Assembly (NCBI RefSeq): GCF_032062135.1
Contig: NC_092862.1
Location: 45,079,390 to 45,143,389 of the forward strand
From: Pyxicephalus adspersus
Taxonomy: Eukaryota; Chordata; Amphibia; Anura; Pyxicephalidae
Length of the DNA: 64,000 nt
Direction of reading: 5' to 3'
Shown: piece after piece, positions 13,301 through 23,038 of the stretch
Layout of the letters: each line of letters starts with the position of its first letter
Numbering within the stretch: the first letter of the stretch is position 1
Notes under the pieces: model-generated
What the model was told of the DNA's origin: nothing
What the model saw: only the letters and a program-made list of their open reading frames with translations
Databases searched by the model: none
Translations under genes and position numbers: made by a program

Positions 13301-16300
13301 CCTCTGGCGTAACCTTTTAAAAAGCCCCAGAAGTAAAGATAAATACCTGTTAACCTGTCAAAAACACATTCAGTTTCAACATTCTGTTAACAGAGCAGTG
13401 TCATTCCCGCCCCAATTTCTCTCACAAAAATACTTAGGCCTACCCAATCTCCCATCAACACACAAAGAGTAATTATTCTTCACAGGACAGTTCTAAATTA
13501 CTGACATGATCAACAGGCATTTTTAGTGTTTTCCAAACAGAGATACAACAAAATGTATTTGATGGACCAAAAAGGACCAAACAAGGGAAGTCCTTTTTTA
13601 AGATTTAAATGCCCCTTACCTTGTGGAAGTGCAACTTAGTTCAACTAAGTTCAACAAAATATATCTGCTTTGCTTTCTGCCTCTCTGCAATTACTTATAT
13701 ATGAATACGGAATCAGCCTATTGAAATCAAAACATTTCCACTGACCCTGTTACCATAACTTAACAGTTGTTGAGCAGAATAAACACAAGATTGAAGGCAA
13801 AATTTTAAAACCACTGAGGTTGATGTCAATATAAACACTGTGTACAGCATATGTAAAGTGGTAGACATGATAAATAGTTTATGAAGCAAACGTGCTACCA
13901 AAAATATAGAGAGTACCCATGTAAGAAAACAAGAGAGAAAGAAAAAGGAAAAGAAGAACATAGTTTCCCTTTAAACGATTAAGATAAAATGAGATTTTAT
14001 GAAGTTCAGAGTTCCTGTATATATAAAGTTCCCCTTTGTTCCTACCAAGGTAGGAGTAACAGACTTTGAACTACATCAAAAATGCTTCAATAATTAAAAT
14101 TAGTATTTTATAGGAGTTTCAATAAGAGTTTAAAGCCTACCACCAACATTTTTTAAATACCAATGCTCACCTATCAAAATAACAGGCCTCACTCCAGAAT
14201 TATTCAACAGATTTTCTGGCACAATTACAGTTTCCCCAGCTGGGATCGGCTGCGGCTGGAAAACCCCTCCCAAAACTGGCTGCGGCACAGTGGCTAGAGC
14301 AAGGAATAAAGTAATAAAATGAATACAAGTTCAGATGCAGATTGTTTTTTTTTTTCCCAAAACCCATGGAAAAGATATTGTTGCTCCAGTGTATAGAGCA
14401 TCTTTCACATAGTGGTACATATTAAAAAAAAAAGTCTTTTTACAGCTCAAACTTATTTTAATATCCAGACTGGAAAATACCAGACTGGAACTCTCTCAGC
14501 TGCCAAAGTTTTAGCAATTTAGTTTATCCAATTTTCTGATTCTTGCACTTCTGTCATACAGACAAGTTTGGAGGGTGACACCACTTTCTCTGTTAAAGTG
14601 GAGAATACAGGAGAAACAGTGGTAGGCTGATAAGGTCATAACTTTTCTCTTGTTGTTTGTGTGCATGTTGGCATACAGCGCACCTAAACAGCCACCAATC
14701 CAAAGGTCGTAGTGTAGGAGATGACACCAAGACAGACTTTAGGAACCTATGCAATTTTTATGTGTGTAAAAATAATTTATTAACTGAAATAATTTGTTTT
14801 ATATAGTATCATGGAGTTCAATTATAACAGAAACTTGTGTCAAAAGAAAGTTGTAGGTTGCCATATCTGGCTTCTCCTTCTGAAAAAACTAGTTACATGG
14901 CTGTCATGGTCCTGCTATATTTTAGGTCACTGATCCAAAACCAATCAGGAAGTCTGACTTCACTGGTTACCATTGTTTATTTGGGTCAATGACAGAAACC
15001 AAGGACACACAAAAAACTTTCATTTTAAGAAGGGGGTCAGGAAAGGCAGCCTACACATTTCTTTGTATATGAGCATAAACATTAGGGTGACATTGAGCAA
15101 ATATTATGAGTATATCTGTAGGTATCTTTGGAATGCAAGAAAATAAAAATGCTCAAGGTCACCTAATTCACAATTACAACAATGCTAAAAGGAGGCTACA
15201 CGCTCATCATTTTAGGCAGAGCTATGTTTTAGTGTGAATTAACATCCAGTAATATTCTTTACTCTGTAACATGCTTTATTGGAAGCCTCAACAAAAGATG
15301 AAGCAAGCACTTTTTAATAGATCACACTAAATTGCAATCATGTTATCATAGCACAATAGTTGAAAAAAATAATATCTATTCTTATAATGTATCTTTTCTC
15401 ATATATATATTGGAGCTACAGAAGTTACAAAGGGCAAGCAAGAAGCATTTTAAGATCTCCATACCTGGTCTTGTTACTGGGCGAACAGGAGGCGCAGGAA
15501 AGGCCACTGTAGGTGTTTGTACAGGAGAAATGGGAGGCCACCCCCGGTGTCTTTTCTTTGGTGGGCCAGAAAAAGTCATTACCACTGTACAACAACAAAA
15601 AAAAAGTCTTTTAAATCACCATCTTCAATAGGTAAAATGTTCAACAGCATAGTATATTTTATATACATATTTATATATACTGTATTTTTACATAGTAGTA
15701 TTGAAAAAGTCATGTCTACAGGTAATGAGCAACACGGAATGAGCATAAAACCTAAACAGAATAGGAGGCCCAAGAGGACACATGCCAAGTAATATTTAAA
15801 CACCAAGTTACTGGAAACCCTGCCATTACCTACTCTTTAAGCTGTTTAACTTAAATTTGCTTAAACAAGCCACAATAGTTGTTGTCAAAATATGGGAAAC
15901 CCCAGATTATGTAAAGTGACTAACAGGCCATGGATTTTTGTACATGAATACATTCCCAGGACATTGTGAAAATGAATTGTGGGTGGCTTCATACCATTTT
16001 CTCCTGCAATGCTTCCTGGACTAGGTGTTGTTGCGTGAGTAAGTGGCTGAGAAGGTACGGGATTTATCAAAGCACCCCTAACTACTCCACTTGTGGTTCC
16101 ATTGGTTTCAGGTGAATTATAAGATATAGGTGCTGGAAGAAAAAAAAAACAGATGCACATTTTTGTAAACATAGAGTGCATTTCCACAGTGAACATAAAC
16201 CACAGGATAGAACCACTCTAGGTAAATATTAGAACTTACCAGCAGGAAAGGTCTTTCCCAATGGATGCACTGGTAGCGGCAAAGGCTTTACAATGTTTTT

Positions 16301-19300
16301 ATTTCGTGATAGATCCTGAGGGGTACTTGAATGAGGAACCGCAGGAGATTTGGCCACAGCAAATGGCTGTATCACTATGAAGAAGGAAAAAAAGACATTG
16401 TTCAGGGGAGAATAACCAGTGTGAATATTCTGTTTACAGCATGCAAACACAATATTAATTTGTTACTAGTACATTTGTGACGCTGATAGAAAAAGAGCAC
16501 CCTGTGTCTAACTCTATACAGCACATTGTACAGCCTCTAGTTTCCACTGGGTCAGCTGACTTCTCTTTAGAAAAAATGACAGATGGATATCAAAATATGA
16601 CAGTCTGGGACGTGTCCATTTATATGCAAATCTATCTTTGACAGTTAAAAAATTGATTTCCTTTACATAATAATCAATTATAAATACCAGTTTTCAGATC
16701 AGTTAAAAATTTTAGGTCTCTGCTTGTGCAGAGCATACGTAACCATAAATAAAAGCTTCCACTAAGTCCACTAAGCAAACTTTAAACAAGGGCTTCCCGC
16801 ACTAGTTTTAAAACTGGGTTAGCTTCTTTTAAACTAAGCCTTTCAAAGTCTTAAGCTGCGTACACACATGCAATTTTTGTCGTTGGAAAGGATCTTTCAC
16901 AATCCTTTCCAACGACAAAGGACTGCACGATGCATGAACGGTGCTGTACATACAGCACCGTTCTGCTCTATGGAGAGGGGAGGGGGAGATCGACGGAGCG
17001 GCACCCTGCTGCGCACTGTCCCCCTTCCCTTTCATTAGGATCCCCCAGGACGGTCGTTCAGATGATGGACGACGCCGACTGTACACACGCCAGATTTTTG
17101 CCCGATATCTGGCCGATGCCGATTATCGGGCGATAAAAATCTGACGTGTGTACGCAGCTTTAGACAGGATAAACCAGCCAATAAATATTAATAAAAATAA
17201 ATAAGAAACATCCTCTTTTTCAAATAAAAATACTAATATTTACTATGGTCCATGACGGAGCTAATATTGTCTCTTGAAAACACTGAAAACGTTAGAGTTG
17301 GCATACAAATATTTAATTTTACCTGGCTGGGGGAACCGGAACTTGTACCCATTACTGCCTCCATTTTCTGAGACAGGCTTAGCAACTGGAACAGTAAAAG
17401 GTCGATTTCGAGGCTCTGCATGACAGATGTTTAGGTTATAATTTAGAAAGTGATAAACAGCATACATAATCCTATTACTATGGAGTAGAGTATTGGGATA
17501 GAGTAGAGTCGGAGTCTATGGTAGTTTCAGGAAGTTAGTACAGGAAATAGGAAAAAATCCAACAGAGAGAAAAAACATCAAACATTTTTTCAGTTGAGCA
17601 CAGAAAGCTTTGGCATGTTTTTATTGTTTGCCAATTATCCCTTACATCCCATCCAGGCACAACCTTTTAGCCCAAGAGTAGGGAAAACTTCCCAACATGG
17701 GTACAGGCAGTAAATCCTGAAAAAGACTAACCCACAAAATATGAAAAACTTCTGCTTGAGAATAATAGACTTACCTTTCCAGTATATAAGTGGCCCCTTG
17801 CAGAGTAACCCCTGGGAGTTCCTCACTAAGAAATACTTTAAGTGCTTCTGCTTTTTTGGTTGAGTGGCGAGTTTCAGGTTTATATGATTGGAGAACTCTG
17901 TAAAATACCTGAAGCCACGCTCTCCACAGCCAACACAGTTTCCAGAGAAACCTTAAAAAACATGTACAAATACATTAAATATATCTAAGAAAACATATGA
18001 TTCCCGTTATTTTGTAGCTGGTAATACATCATGACTGGAGGAAAAATAAATAACTTTAAAATATGTTAATTAATTCAAATATGTAATTACAGTCAATGCA
18101 GACAGGAGGATCTGTATACTGTGGCTACATAGATTCTACAAGCAACAATAGGATTGTACAAATAATTGTACTGATCACAAGAATATTATAATTAGGAACT
18201 TAGGAGTAACTTTCCATAGAATTGAATGAAGGCGCAGAGTACATGCAAGGATCCAGTCGAGTACAAAGCATAACACATTATAAAATAGGTATTTATGTAT
18301 AATTATGTATTATTAATTAACCACTGTTCCTGCAAAAGAATATGTATTTATCGGTTAGCCGTTCTTGATATGCTTTCTGGTTTACAATTACTGTTTTCCA
18401 GATCAAATTTAATTAGGGCTAGAGGTGCTATTAGACATAGGAAACACATGGCAGAAGAGGTAAAAGGGCACCAAAAAGCTTGGTGTAAAAAAAGCATTTA
18501 ATTGTGCATGTATAGCTGTGTGCTTATAAAATCTGTCAGTGGAGACAGAGAACTGGTTTATTACTTTTTTGAACAGCTATCTGCTAATTGGACTAATATC
18601 GTAATGTGGATTCATTATCCAGTGATGACCATGATGATGGAGAGGTGATAAAAAGAGCAAGTAGCTGGTTAAGGAGATGAGTAACAATCAGCAAATACAT
18701 GTCTAAAGCTATGTACATACTTCCAATGGTTCTGGCCCGATAATCAGCTCAGGGCCGATATCGGATGAGAATCTGGCATGTGTACAGTGCCCGTCGTCCA
18801 TTGTCCGAACGACCGTCCTGGCTGATCTACAGACGATGGACAACAAACGATCCTAATGCAAAGGAAGGGGGAGAGCGCACAGCGGGGTGCCGCTCCGTCA
18901 TTCTCCCCCTCCTTTATCTATAGAGCAGAACAGTGCTGAATGTACAGCACTCGTTCATGCATCGTGTAGTGCTTAGTCATGAAAGATCCTTTCCAACAAC
19001 TATAACTGCACGTGTGTATGCAGCTTAACTGTTCTACCAAAGGTACAAAAATTTATTAGACTGGCTGCCCATAATCGCAAAGCTCTTAGCAGGTAAAACA
19101 ATTACCTATATACAGTTTAAATATTCTAACTATATTCAGCAAGTTGCTTGGTTACTTGCTTATTTTCTTACTGTTTTTGTCACTTTGTTATTCAAGTCTA
19201 TATATAAGGTCACCAATAAGATATAACACACATGCACAGTCTGCTATATTTTGACTCCATCTTATCAACTTTCAGCATATTTGGCTTTTAATTAATCTCT

Positions 19301-19305
19301 TTCAC

Positions 19306-19340
<35 letters not shown>

Positions 19341-22300
19341 AAACAGGATTTATATAGCGCCAACATATTACGCAGCGCTGTACATTAAATAGGGATTGCA
19401 AATGACAGACTAATACAGACAGTGATACAGGAGGAGAGGACCCTGCCCGAAGAGCTTACAATCTAGTAGTTGGCAATACTATTTGGATTAGATGTTGCTA
19501 GATGCATTTAATTATATGATATAATATTTTATACTTGTCACCTAACAATATTACATCTGATTACATTACACTTCCTTGCTTGAGTGGACAGTGTGAGGCG
19601 CAAACTTGTGGCCTAGACAGACAGGATCACTTAGAAAGAGACTTCAATGTACAATGATTATTTCGGTTTGATACCTCCAACCTATATATTGTTAGAATTT
19701 GATTCAATATTTTGCAAACAAGTAATGTAAAATTAATTGTATGTTTGGCATTTCTAAATGGTAAATCAAGATGTTGTATGGTCAAACATTTCATATATAA
19801 AATTAAGAGGAAAGGAGATGATTTATAAACGAGTATCGATGAGCCAGATGTTTATTTTGCCATTCTAAACTGTATCTCAAAAAGGTGTATTAGAGCCCGA
19901 TTGGCTAATGTGGTCAATACTTCTTCCCTTTTGTAAAAGTTTTGAACAGGATAACTAATGTCCAAGTGTAGCAACTGGATCTAAGCAACACTTACCTAAA
20001 AGTGCATTTTTGCCATCATCATCAGGGAGAAATCTTTTATCTACTGCACAGACAAGTATGTGATCTGGGAGAGATGGATTCTTCACCCCAATCAACAAAA
20101 ATCCCAATGGAATCTCAAATTGTTCTTTGCACAGTGATGCTAATCGCAAATCCTTTCCTGCTTGGCAGAACCCTGGAATGAATCAGAGGAGTGCTTTAAG
20201 ATAACTTTTCCCACCTATAAATTTATTTTACAATCCAATAATTAATTCCATAAAATTTCGTAAATATATGAAATACACACCCCTTTCTATGTGGTTACTA
20301 CTTTAAAAAGTACAGAACTATTGCCTGTTGATCTGTCAGATATCTGGTGTTCTCCTAAGCTTCTGTTTACACTGACAGCAAAATGAATGTGGTCAGCCTT
20401 GCCCAGTTCTCCTGATATGGACTTTAGAACCCCCCCATATAACCCCTAATATTTTCTAGTTCTGTGGTCCAATAATGAGTGCTCGTGCATGCTTGATAAC
20501 AATGCTTGGGATTTCAGTGTAGCAGAGGCAGAACTGTGACTGTTTTTGCTTAAATCCAATTCCTAAAATCTCAAAAGCCTAAAATGTGGTAATATAGTTT
20601 CTAAGTAAGTATTAACTAAATAATAACTAAGGATATACAATGAAGGTCATTGTTAAGGGGTTGACAGTTTGTAAACAGTTTGTAACATGCACCCCTGGTT
20701 AGCACAATTCACTGTTGTCACTACTAGGAAAGCAAGTCCTGGAAAAAGATATGCAGTGATCCTGAAATTGGTACATCAAACCAGGAAGTGGTTGAAATTT
20801 GGATCAGCAGATCCCTTCTATAGCAGCAAAATGTTCACTTGGGAAGGACTGGATACACACAACCTTACTTTGGACATACCTCCAAATTCCTGATCATTTC
20901 AGGCATTCACAAATATTGAGTTTGTTCAATGTGTCAGCAGATACTCAATAATGCCTAGGGGTGTTATTCTTTAACACAAAACAAAAACGCCATTAGTGGT
21001 ATTGCTCTGAATTTTGGGGTAAATTATATTTAAAAAAAGCAACTTCGCTAATTAAACATAAGAAGCGGTTTGCCAAAAGCAGGCTGAACCTGGTGATAAA
21101 TCAGCACAATGAAACTAAAGTGGATATATTTATTTATTGTTGGTACTAGAACCTTATAGATCACATCACTGACAGGATAACATCTGATAGATATGACCTT
21201 ACCATCAATAGTGCAACAGCCCTCTGGAGGTGGCTTCTGGGTGTAAGGCAATGGAGGACTATTTGAAACAGACACATCATCTTCATCATCATCGTCATCC
21301 ATTTCAGACACATTTTGGCTACTTGGGAAATCCAGGCTGCCATTCTGAGTGTAGCGTTTGGTAACCTCCTTATCTATTTCCTCTAGTTTAGGCTTTACAT
21401 CAACACCTAATGATGAATGAATGCAATGAACATTGTTTTATTGCCTTGTTTTTAAAGGACGTTCACTTATTGAATACTACAACAGTATGATTTTTTTCTT
21501 TGAAAATGAAGCCTAAAGGTTGTATGAAGTGATAAGGTTTGCTCCATAAAGTTAATAGGTAAAAAAAAATTATTAAAACAAAACACTTTTATCACAACCT
21601 GCACCTATGACATTGTATTAACAAAAATGTTACAATCTCAAATTTTATCTCAATCAATAGTAAAAAAAAATAAAATTTCTGTACTGTTTTGGTTGTAGGG
21701 GGTGTTACACACAGGTCTCACTTCCTGCCTTGTGATCCCTAAAATTTAAAGTTGTCCTAACAGACCCAAAAAAATTAAAGCTGATAATTGTGGCTTTACT
21801 GGGGAGATTTTGTGTTACTTAATGGTTGGTCATTGTGAGTGGATGTAAGAACAAATATCACCAACAGGTATCAGGGAGGGAAGAAACCACACATCATATG
21901 CTCCAACCTATTCCTCATTAGATTAAAAAAAATACACTTTATGGCCTCTTTATTAGCAACACCCATTAACTGATCGTTAAAGCAAGGCATGGTATCCAAT
22001 TATCCAATGAACAGTTAAAAACGAATGGCCAGGCAGGTTCAAGTTAATAGAAAGGCAGCAGTAACTCAACCACCGCTTACAAATGAGGAATGCAGAGGAT
22101 ACTGGTAATCTCCTAATGTACAATATGTCAAACCATAAAGTAGATAAGCCCCTTAGCACCAACCTTTCTCGCCCGATAATCGGCTCAGGGCCGATATCAT
22201 TCAAGAATCTGGCGTGTGTACAGCGCCAGTCGTCCATCGTCCGAACATCCGTCCTGGCGGATCCACGGACGATGGATTACTAATGATCCCAATGGAAGTG

Positions 22301-23038
22301 ACTGCTCTCCCCCTCCCCTCATCATAGAGCAGAACGGTGCTGTATGTACAGCACTTGTTCATACATCGTGCAGTGAAAGATCCTTTCCAACGACTAATAT
22401 TGCACGTGTGTATGCGACTTTAGTATTGCTGCCAACCATGTCCAACTCTTTACTACCATAGTTTACCCACTTTCTGATGACGGTTTCCATGAAGACAACT
22501 GATCATGTCACCACACTCAAATTATCTCACGATTGTCTGACAGTAAGTTCACTGTAGCAAGATAGCTTCCACAGTCATGTAATATAAAAGAGCAGGGATA
22601 TGGTACAACAGGAGATTCACATCACAGATGTGCAGCCTACAAATCTGCAGCAACTTCATGATGCTACCATGTAAATATGGATCAAACTCTCTGAGGAATG
22701 TTTCCAGCACAATACTGAATCTATGCCATGGAGAATTACAACACTTCTGAAGGAAAAATTGGGGCTAACCTCATACTATTAAGGTGTACCTAATGTGTCT
22801 GCTGAATGTATTGAATATTAATAATGGTATTTGTTCTAGTGAGTAAACTATTGCTTTGCTGCACCCTTTTAAGGTACTTACCTCCTGGAGTGAACGTGGG
22901 GTTGTCTGGGTTAAGATATAGCTGGGAGAACACCGGTCGTGGTACTACACTATTACATCTTAGAGAGGCTTCTATAGAATTGTGAAGAACTTCTTCAAAC
23001 TGTGCGGATTTCAGCTGCCCTGCATAAGCGTTCCCCAT
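754..23038 (-). CDS. GREB1L: GREB1-like protein (GREB1L), 21 coding exons, N-terminal ~1355 residues; 3' end outside window
   Basis: Joined exons (high to low): 22882-23038, 21203-21406, 19996-20172, 17775-17951, 17323-17415, 16240-16374, 15995-16132, 15465-15584, 14171-14293, 12424-12609, 11540-11866, 10265-10393, 9368-9502, 7061-7258, 6320-6500, 5866-6058, 5505-5638, 5051-5390, 3174-3289, 1938-2182, 754-1311. All have AG acceptors and GT donors, and the frame runs through without a stop. The product resembles vertebrate GREB1L more than GREB1, for example [20 protein letters not shown] and [17 protein letters not shown]. Visible landmarks are an acidic run (residues ~87-96), a Cys-x2-Cys (185/188), a basic PPKKRHRGW (368-376, possible nuclear signal), a Ser-rich stretch in the last exon, and a Walker-A-like [10 protein letters not shown] at the end of the view. 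GREB1 family proteins are nuclear receptor-associated cofactors; published domain analysis predicts a permuted SF2 helicase-like part and a C-terminal glycosyltransferase-like part. GREB1L is required for kidney and inner-ear development in mammals. The start has purines at -3 and +4 (GTCATGG). Confidence 0.95.
1442..1777. mobile_element. PIF/Harbinger-like MITE, family A
   Basis: The ends are GGGTACACACGTGCAATAAT and the inverted AAGTGTGTTCCTAGCC. The interior holds the family's CpG-rich core (TCGTTGGAAAGGATC, GGAGAGGGGAGGGGGAGAAC, GATATCGGCC). It sits in the intron between coding exons 20 and 21. No clear target duplication remains on the left. Confidence 0.75.
1938..2182 (-). CDS. GREB1L: GREB1L coding exon 20
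   Basis: 245 bases, phase 2-1, acceptor GTTCTAG, donor GTTAGT. It encodes [39 protein letters not shown] and an acidic [20 protein letters not shown] tail that continues into the Ser-rich segment of the next exon. The donor has T at +3. Confidence 0.95.
2183..3173. other. GREB1L intron between exons 19 and 20, nothing recognised
   Basis: AT-rich with short T-runs. No repeat family or RNA gene was recognised. Confidence 0.5.
3174..3289 (-). CDS. GREB1L: GREB1L coding exon 19
   Basis: 116 bases, phase 0-2, acceptor TTTTTTAG, donor GTAAGT. It encodes [20 protein letters not shown] and [19 protein letters not shown]. The LTGKDP-GE-FPR segment is conserved in GREB1 and GREB1L. Confidence 0.95.
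3290..4482. other. Left part of GREB1L intron between exons 18 and 19
   Basis: No element recognised. The remainder of this intron holds a fold-back element and a MITE, listed separately. Confidence 0.5.
4483..4698. mobile_element. Fold-back MITE, 216 bp, TTA target duplication
   Basis: It starts GGGCCTGATTTTTTAAAG and ends CTTTGTTAAATCAGGCCC. The inverted arms extend for about 50 bases (both contain an AGAGGATACACTTT-like block). TTA flanks both sides (4480-4482, 4699-4701), which fits PIF/Harbinger insertion preference. A degenerate relative lies at about 51111-51320. Confidence 0.75.
4785..5000. mobile_element. MITE family A, degraded copy
   Basis: The outer blocks GATGTGTACACTGG and TTGCACATGTGTACA match the family ends. 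The interior is shortened and contains a C-run of about ten bases (4891-4901) next to CACAGGACAGAACGG. Confidence 0.55.
5051..5390 (-). CDS. GREB1L: GREB1L coding exon 18
   Basis: 340 bases, phase 2-0, acceptor CTTGTAG, donor GTAAGA. It encodes [60 protein letters not shown] and ends VTRLK. It is among the best conserved parts of the protein. Confidence 0.97.
5505..5638 (-). CDS. GREB1L: GREB1L coding exon 17
   Basis: 134 bases, phase 0-2, acceptor TAACATAG, donor GTAACA. It encodes [20 protein letters not shown] and [15 protein letters not shown], matching the family's YFGLNEY-KSLQWGI block. Confidence 0.95.
5866..6058 (-). CDS. GREB1L: GREB1L coding exon 16
   Basis: 193 bases, phase 2-0, acceptor TTTCCAG, donor GTAAGG. 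It encodes [20 protein letters not shown] and [20 protein letters not shown]. The final two codons are Thr-Glu. Confidence 0.96.
6320..6500 (-). CDS. GREB1L: GREB1L coding exon 15
   Basis: 181 bases, starts in phase 1 and ends in phase 2, so it closes the run of symmetric exons. Acceptor TTGATAG, donor GTAAGT. It encodes [20 protein letters not shown] and [20 protein letters not shown], with LFVLIHD a probable core beta strand. Confidence 0.96.
7061..7258 (-). CDS. GREB1L: GREB1L coding exon 14
   Basis: 198 bases, phase 1-1, acceptor GATTCTAG, donor GTAAGA. It encodes [40 protein letters not shown] and [12 protein letters not shown]. The strand-like [11 protein letters not shown] is typical of the predicted helicase-like core. 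Confidence 0.96.
7259..9367. other. GREB1L intron between exons 13 and 14, possible old repeat
   Basis: About 7620-7960 has repeat-like composition (many TGCAT/ATGCA and CACAACAC blocks) but matches nothing I can name. A 19-base direct repeat (CAGTAAAACAGACAACCAC) occurs twice at about 8338-8376. Nothing else was seen. Confidence 0.4.
9368..9502 (-). CDS. GREB1L: GREB1L coding exon 13
   Basis: 135 bases, phase 1-1, acceptor TTTTCCAG, donor GTAAAA. It encodes [20 protein letters not shown] and [20 protein letters not shown]. Confidence 0.95.
9851..9971. repeat. Local tandem duplication, two ~52-base copies at 70-base spacing
   Basis: GAGCTTTGCATTTTC...GAAATTGGCCC...TTAAGTTGGTCATAC appears at 9851-9903 and again at 9921-9971 with a few differences. 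It lies in the intron between exons 12 and 13. Confidence 0.7.
10265..10393 (-). CDS. GREB1L: GREB1L coding exon 12
   Basis: 129 bases, phase 1-1, acceptor is a T-run then AG, donor GTAAAC. It encodes [20 protein letters not shown] and [19 protein letters not shown], highly conserved in the family. Confidence 0.96.
10394..11539. other. GREB1L intron between exons 11 and 12, nothing recognised
   Basis: AT-rich, with short A/T runs such as ATGTATATATATATTG near 11334-11349. No element recognised. Confidence 0.5.
11540..11866 (-). CDS. GREB1L: GREB1L coding exon 11
   Basis: 327 bases, phase 1-1, the longest of the symmetric run. Acceptor TTTTTTAG, donor GTAAGT. It encodes [59 protein letters not shown] and ends near [11 protein letters not shown]. 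Alternating hydrophobic strands suggest an alpha/beta fold (the family's helicase-like region). Confidence 0.97.
11912..12256. mobile_element. MITE family C, 345 bp, TTA target duplication
   Basis: The left end is GGCTAAGTCTACATGGAC and the right end is AAGTAAGTGTAGCC. TTA flanks both sides (11909-11911 and 12257-12259). The interior carries AAATGCTTACAAATACC-type repeats. A relative lies at about 34271-34586. No coding capacity. Confidence 0.75.
12424..12609 (-). CDS. GREB1L: GREB1L coding exon 10
   Basis: 186 bases, phase 1-1, acceptor GTTCTAG, donor GTAAAT. It encodes [20 protein letters not shown] and then [20 protein letters not shown]. It is nearly identical to remembered mammalian GREB1L and is the clearest exon for telling the two paralogues apart. 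Confidence 0.97.
12610..14170. other. GREB1L intron between exons 9 and 10, nothing recognised
   Basis: AT-rich unique-looking sequence; no repeat family recognised. Confidence 0.5.
14171..14293 (-). CDS. GREB1L: GREB1L coding exon 9
   Basis: 123 bases, phase 1-1, acceptor GCTCTAG, donor GTGAGC. It encodes a Pro/Gln-rich start, then [20 protein letters not shown] and RPVILIG, the beginning of the conserved second domain. Confidence 0.94.
14294..15464. other. GREB1L intron between exons 8 and 9, nothing recognised
   Basis: AT-rich sequence; no repeat family recognised. Confidence 0.5.
15465..15584 (-). CDS. GREB1L: GREB1L coding exon 8
   Basis: 120 bases, phase 1-1, acceptor TTGTACAG, donor GTATGG. 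It encodes [20 protein letters not shown]. The PPKKRHRGW cluster (residues 368-376) is conserved in GREB1 and GREB1L and is a plausible nuclear localisation signal. Confidence 0.93.
15995..16132 (-). CDS. GREB1L: GREB1L coding exon 7
   Basis: 138 bases, phase 1-1, acceptor CTTCCAG, donor GTATGA. It encodes a Thr/Ser/Pro-rich linker ([20 protein letters not shown] through SPGSIAGEN). The donor is weaker than its neighbours but keeps the frame into the conserved next exon. Confidence 0.82.
16240..16374 (-). CDS. GREB1L: GREB1L coding exon 6
   Basis: 135 bases, phase 1-1, acceptor TTCATAG, donor GTAAGT. It encodes a Pro/Ser-rich, likely disordered stretch including [20 protein letters not shown] and [16 protein letters not shown]. 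It is supported by frame continuity and splice sites; I do not recognise the sequence itself as conserved. Confidence 0.82.
16854..17159. mobile_element. MITE family A, best preserved copy, 306 bp, TTA target duplication
   Basis: The ends are AGCTGCGTACACACATGCAA and the inverted TGACGTGTGTACGCAGCT. TTA occurs at 16851-16853 and 17160-17162. The interior contains an inverted GGAAAGGATC...GATCCTTTCC pair near the left end and a GGACGGTCGTTCAGATGATG block. It sits in the intron between exons 5 and 6, 162 bases beyond the exon 5 donor side sequence. Confidence 0.85.
17323..17415 (-). CDS. GREB1L: GREB1L coding exon 5
   Basis: 93 bases, phase 1-1, acceptor CATGCAG, donor GTAAAA. It encodes [20 protein letters not shown] and then [11 protein letters not shown]. 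The ENG-x-NGYK core matches the GREB1L linker. Low complexity and weak conservation suggest a flexible region. Confidence 0.88.
17775..17951 (-). CDS. GREB1L: GREB1L coding exon 4
   Basis: 177 bases, phase 1-1, acceptor TTTTTTAAG, donor GTAAGT. It encodes [20 protein letters not shown] and then [20 protein letters not shown]. The Cys-x2-Cys (residues 185 and 188) looks like half of a metal-binding knuckle; the partner ligands are not obvious. Confidence 0.95.
18707..19025. mobile_element. MITE family A, 319 bp, TAA target duplication, inverted orientation
   Basis: It begins AGCTATGTACATACTTCCAA and ends CTGCACGTGTGTATGCAGCT, flanked by TAA (18704-18706, 19026-19028). The interior order is reversed relative to 16854-17159. 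Confidence 0.82.
19307..19463 (-). repeat. Frog short interspersed repeat with (AAT)n tail
   Basis: An ATT run, then AAACAGGATTTATATAGCGC, AACATATTACGCAGCGCTGT, and CCCGAAGAGCTTACAATCTA. Read on the minus strand it ends in an (AAT)n tail, like a SINE or LINE 3' end. Confidence 0.8.
19996..20172 (-). CDS. GREB1L: GREB1L coding exon 3
   Basis: 177 bases, phase 1-1, acceptor ATTCCAG, donor GTAAGT. It encodes [20 protein letters not shown] and ends in [16 protein letters not shown]. The [20 protein letters not shown] block is strongly conserved in the family. Confidence 0.95.
20173..21202. other. GREB1L intron between exons 2 and 3, nothing recognised
   Basis: No repeat recognised. A short direct repeat CAGTTTGTAA occurs at about 20665-20684. 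Confidence 0.5.
21203..21406 (-). CDS. GREB1L: GREB1L coding exon 2
   Basis: 204 bases, phase 1-1, acceptor CATTAG, donor GTAAGG. It encodes residues 53-120, with a charged segment ([14 protein letters not shown]), the conserved [10 protein letters not shown], then an acidic run [10 protein letters not shown] and [20 protein letters not shown]. The match to the GREB1L-specific acidic insert supports GREB1L rather than GREB1. Confidence 0.93.
21935..22800 (+). mobile_element. Degraded Tc1-type transposon, split by a MITE
   Basis: The left end (CTCTTTATTAGCAACACCC) and right end (AAGGTGTACCTAATGTG) resemble the inverted termini of a Tc1-like family found in fish and frogs. The stretch 22560-22790 resembles the end of its transposase gene (TGTGCAGCCTACAAATCTGC, GAGGAATGTTTCCAGCAC). 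No open frame is kept. A MITE (about 22145-22420) lies inside. Confidence 0.6.
22145..22420. mobile_element. MITE family A, inside the Tc1 relic
   Basis: It contains CGCCCGATAATCGGCTCAGG, CCAGTCGTCCATCGTCCGAA and the end TATTGCACGTGTGTATGCGA. The left terminus is mutated. It lies in the intron between exons 1 and 2, nested in an older element. Confidence 0.72.
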
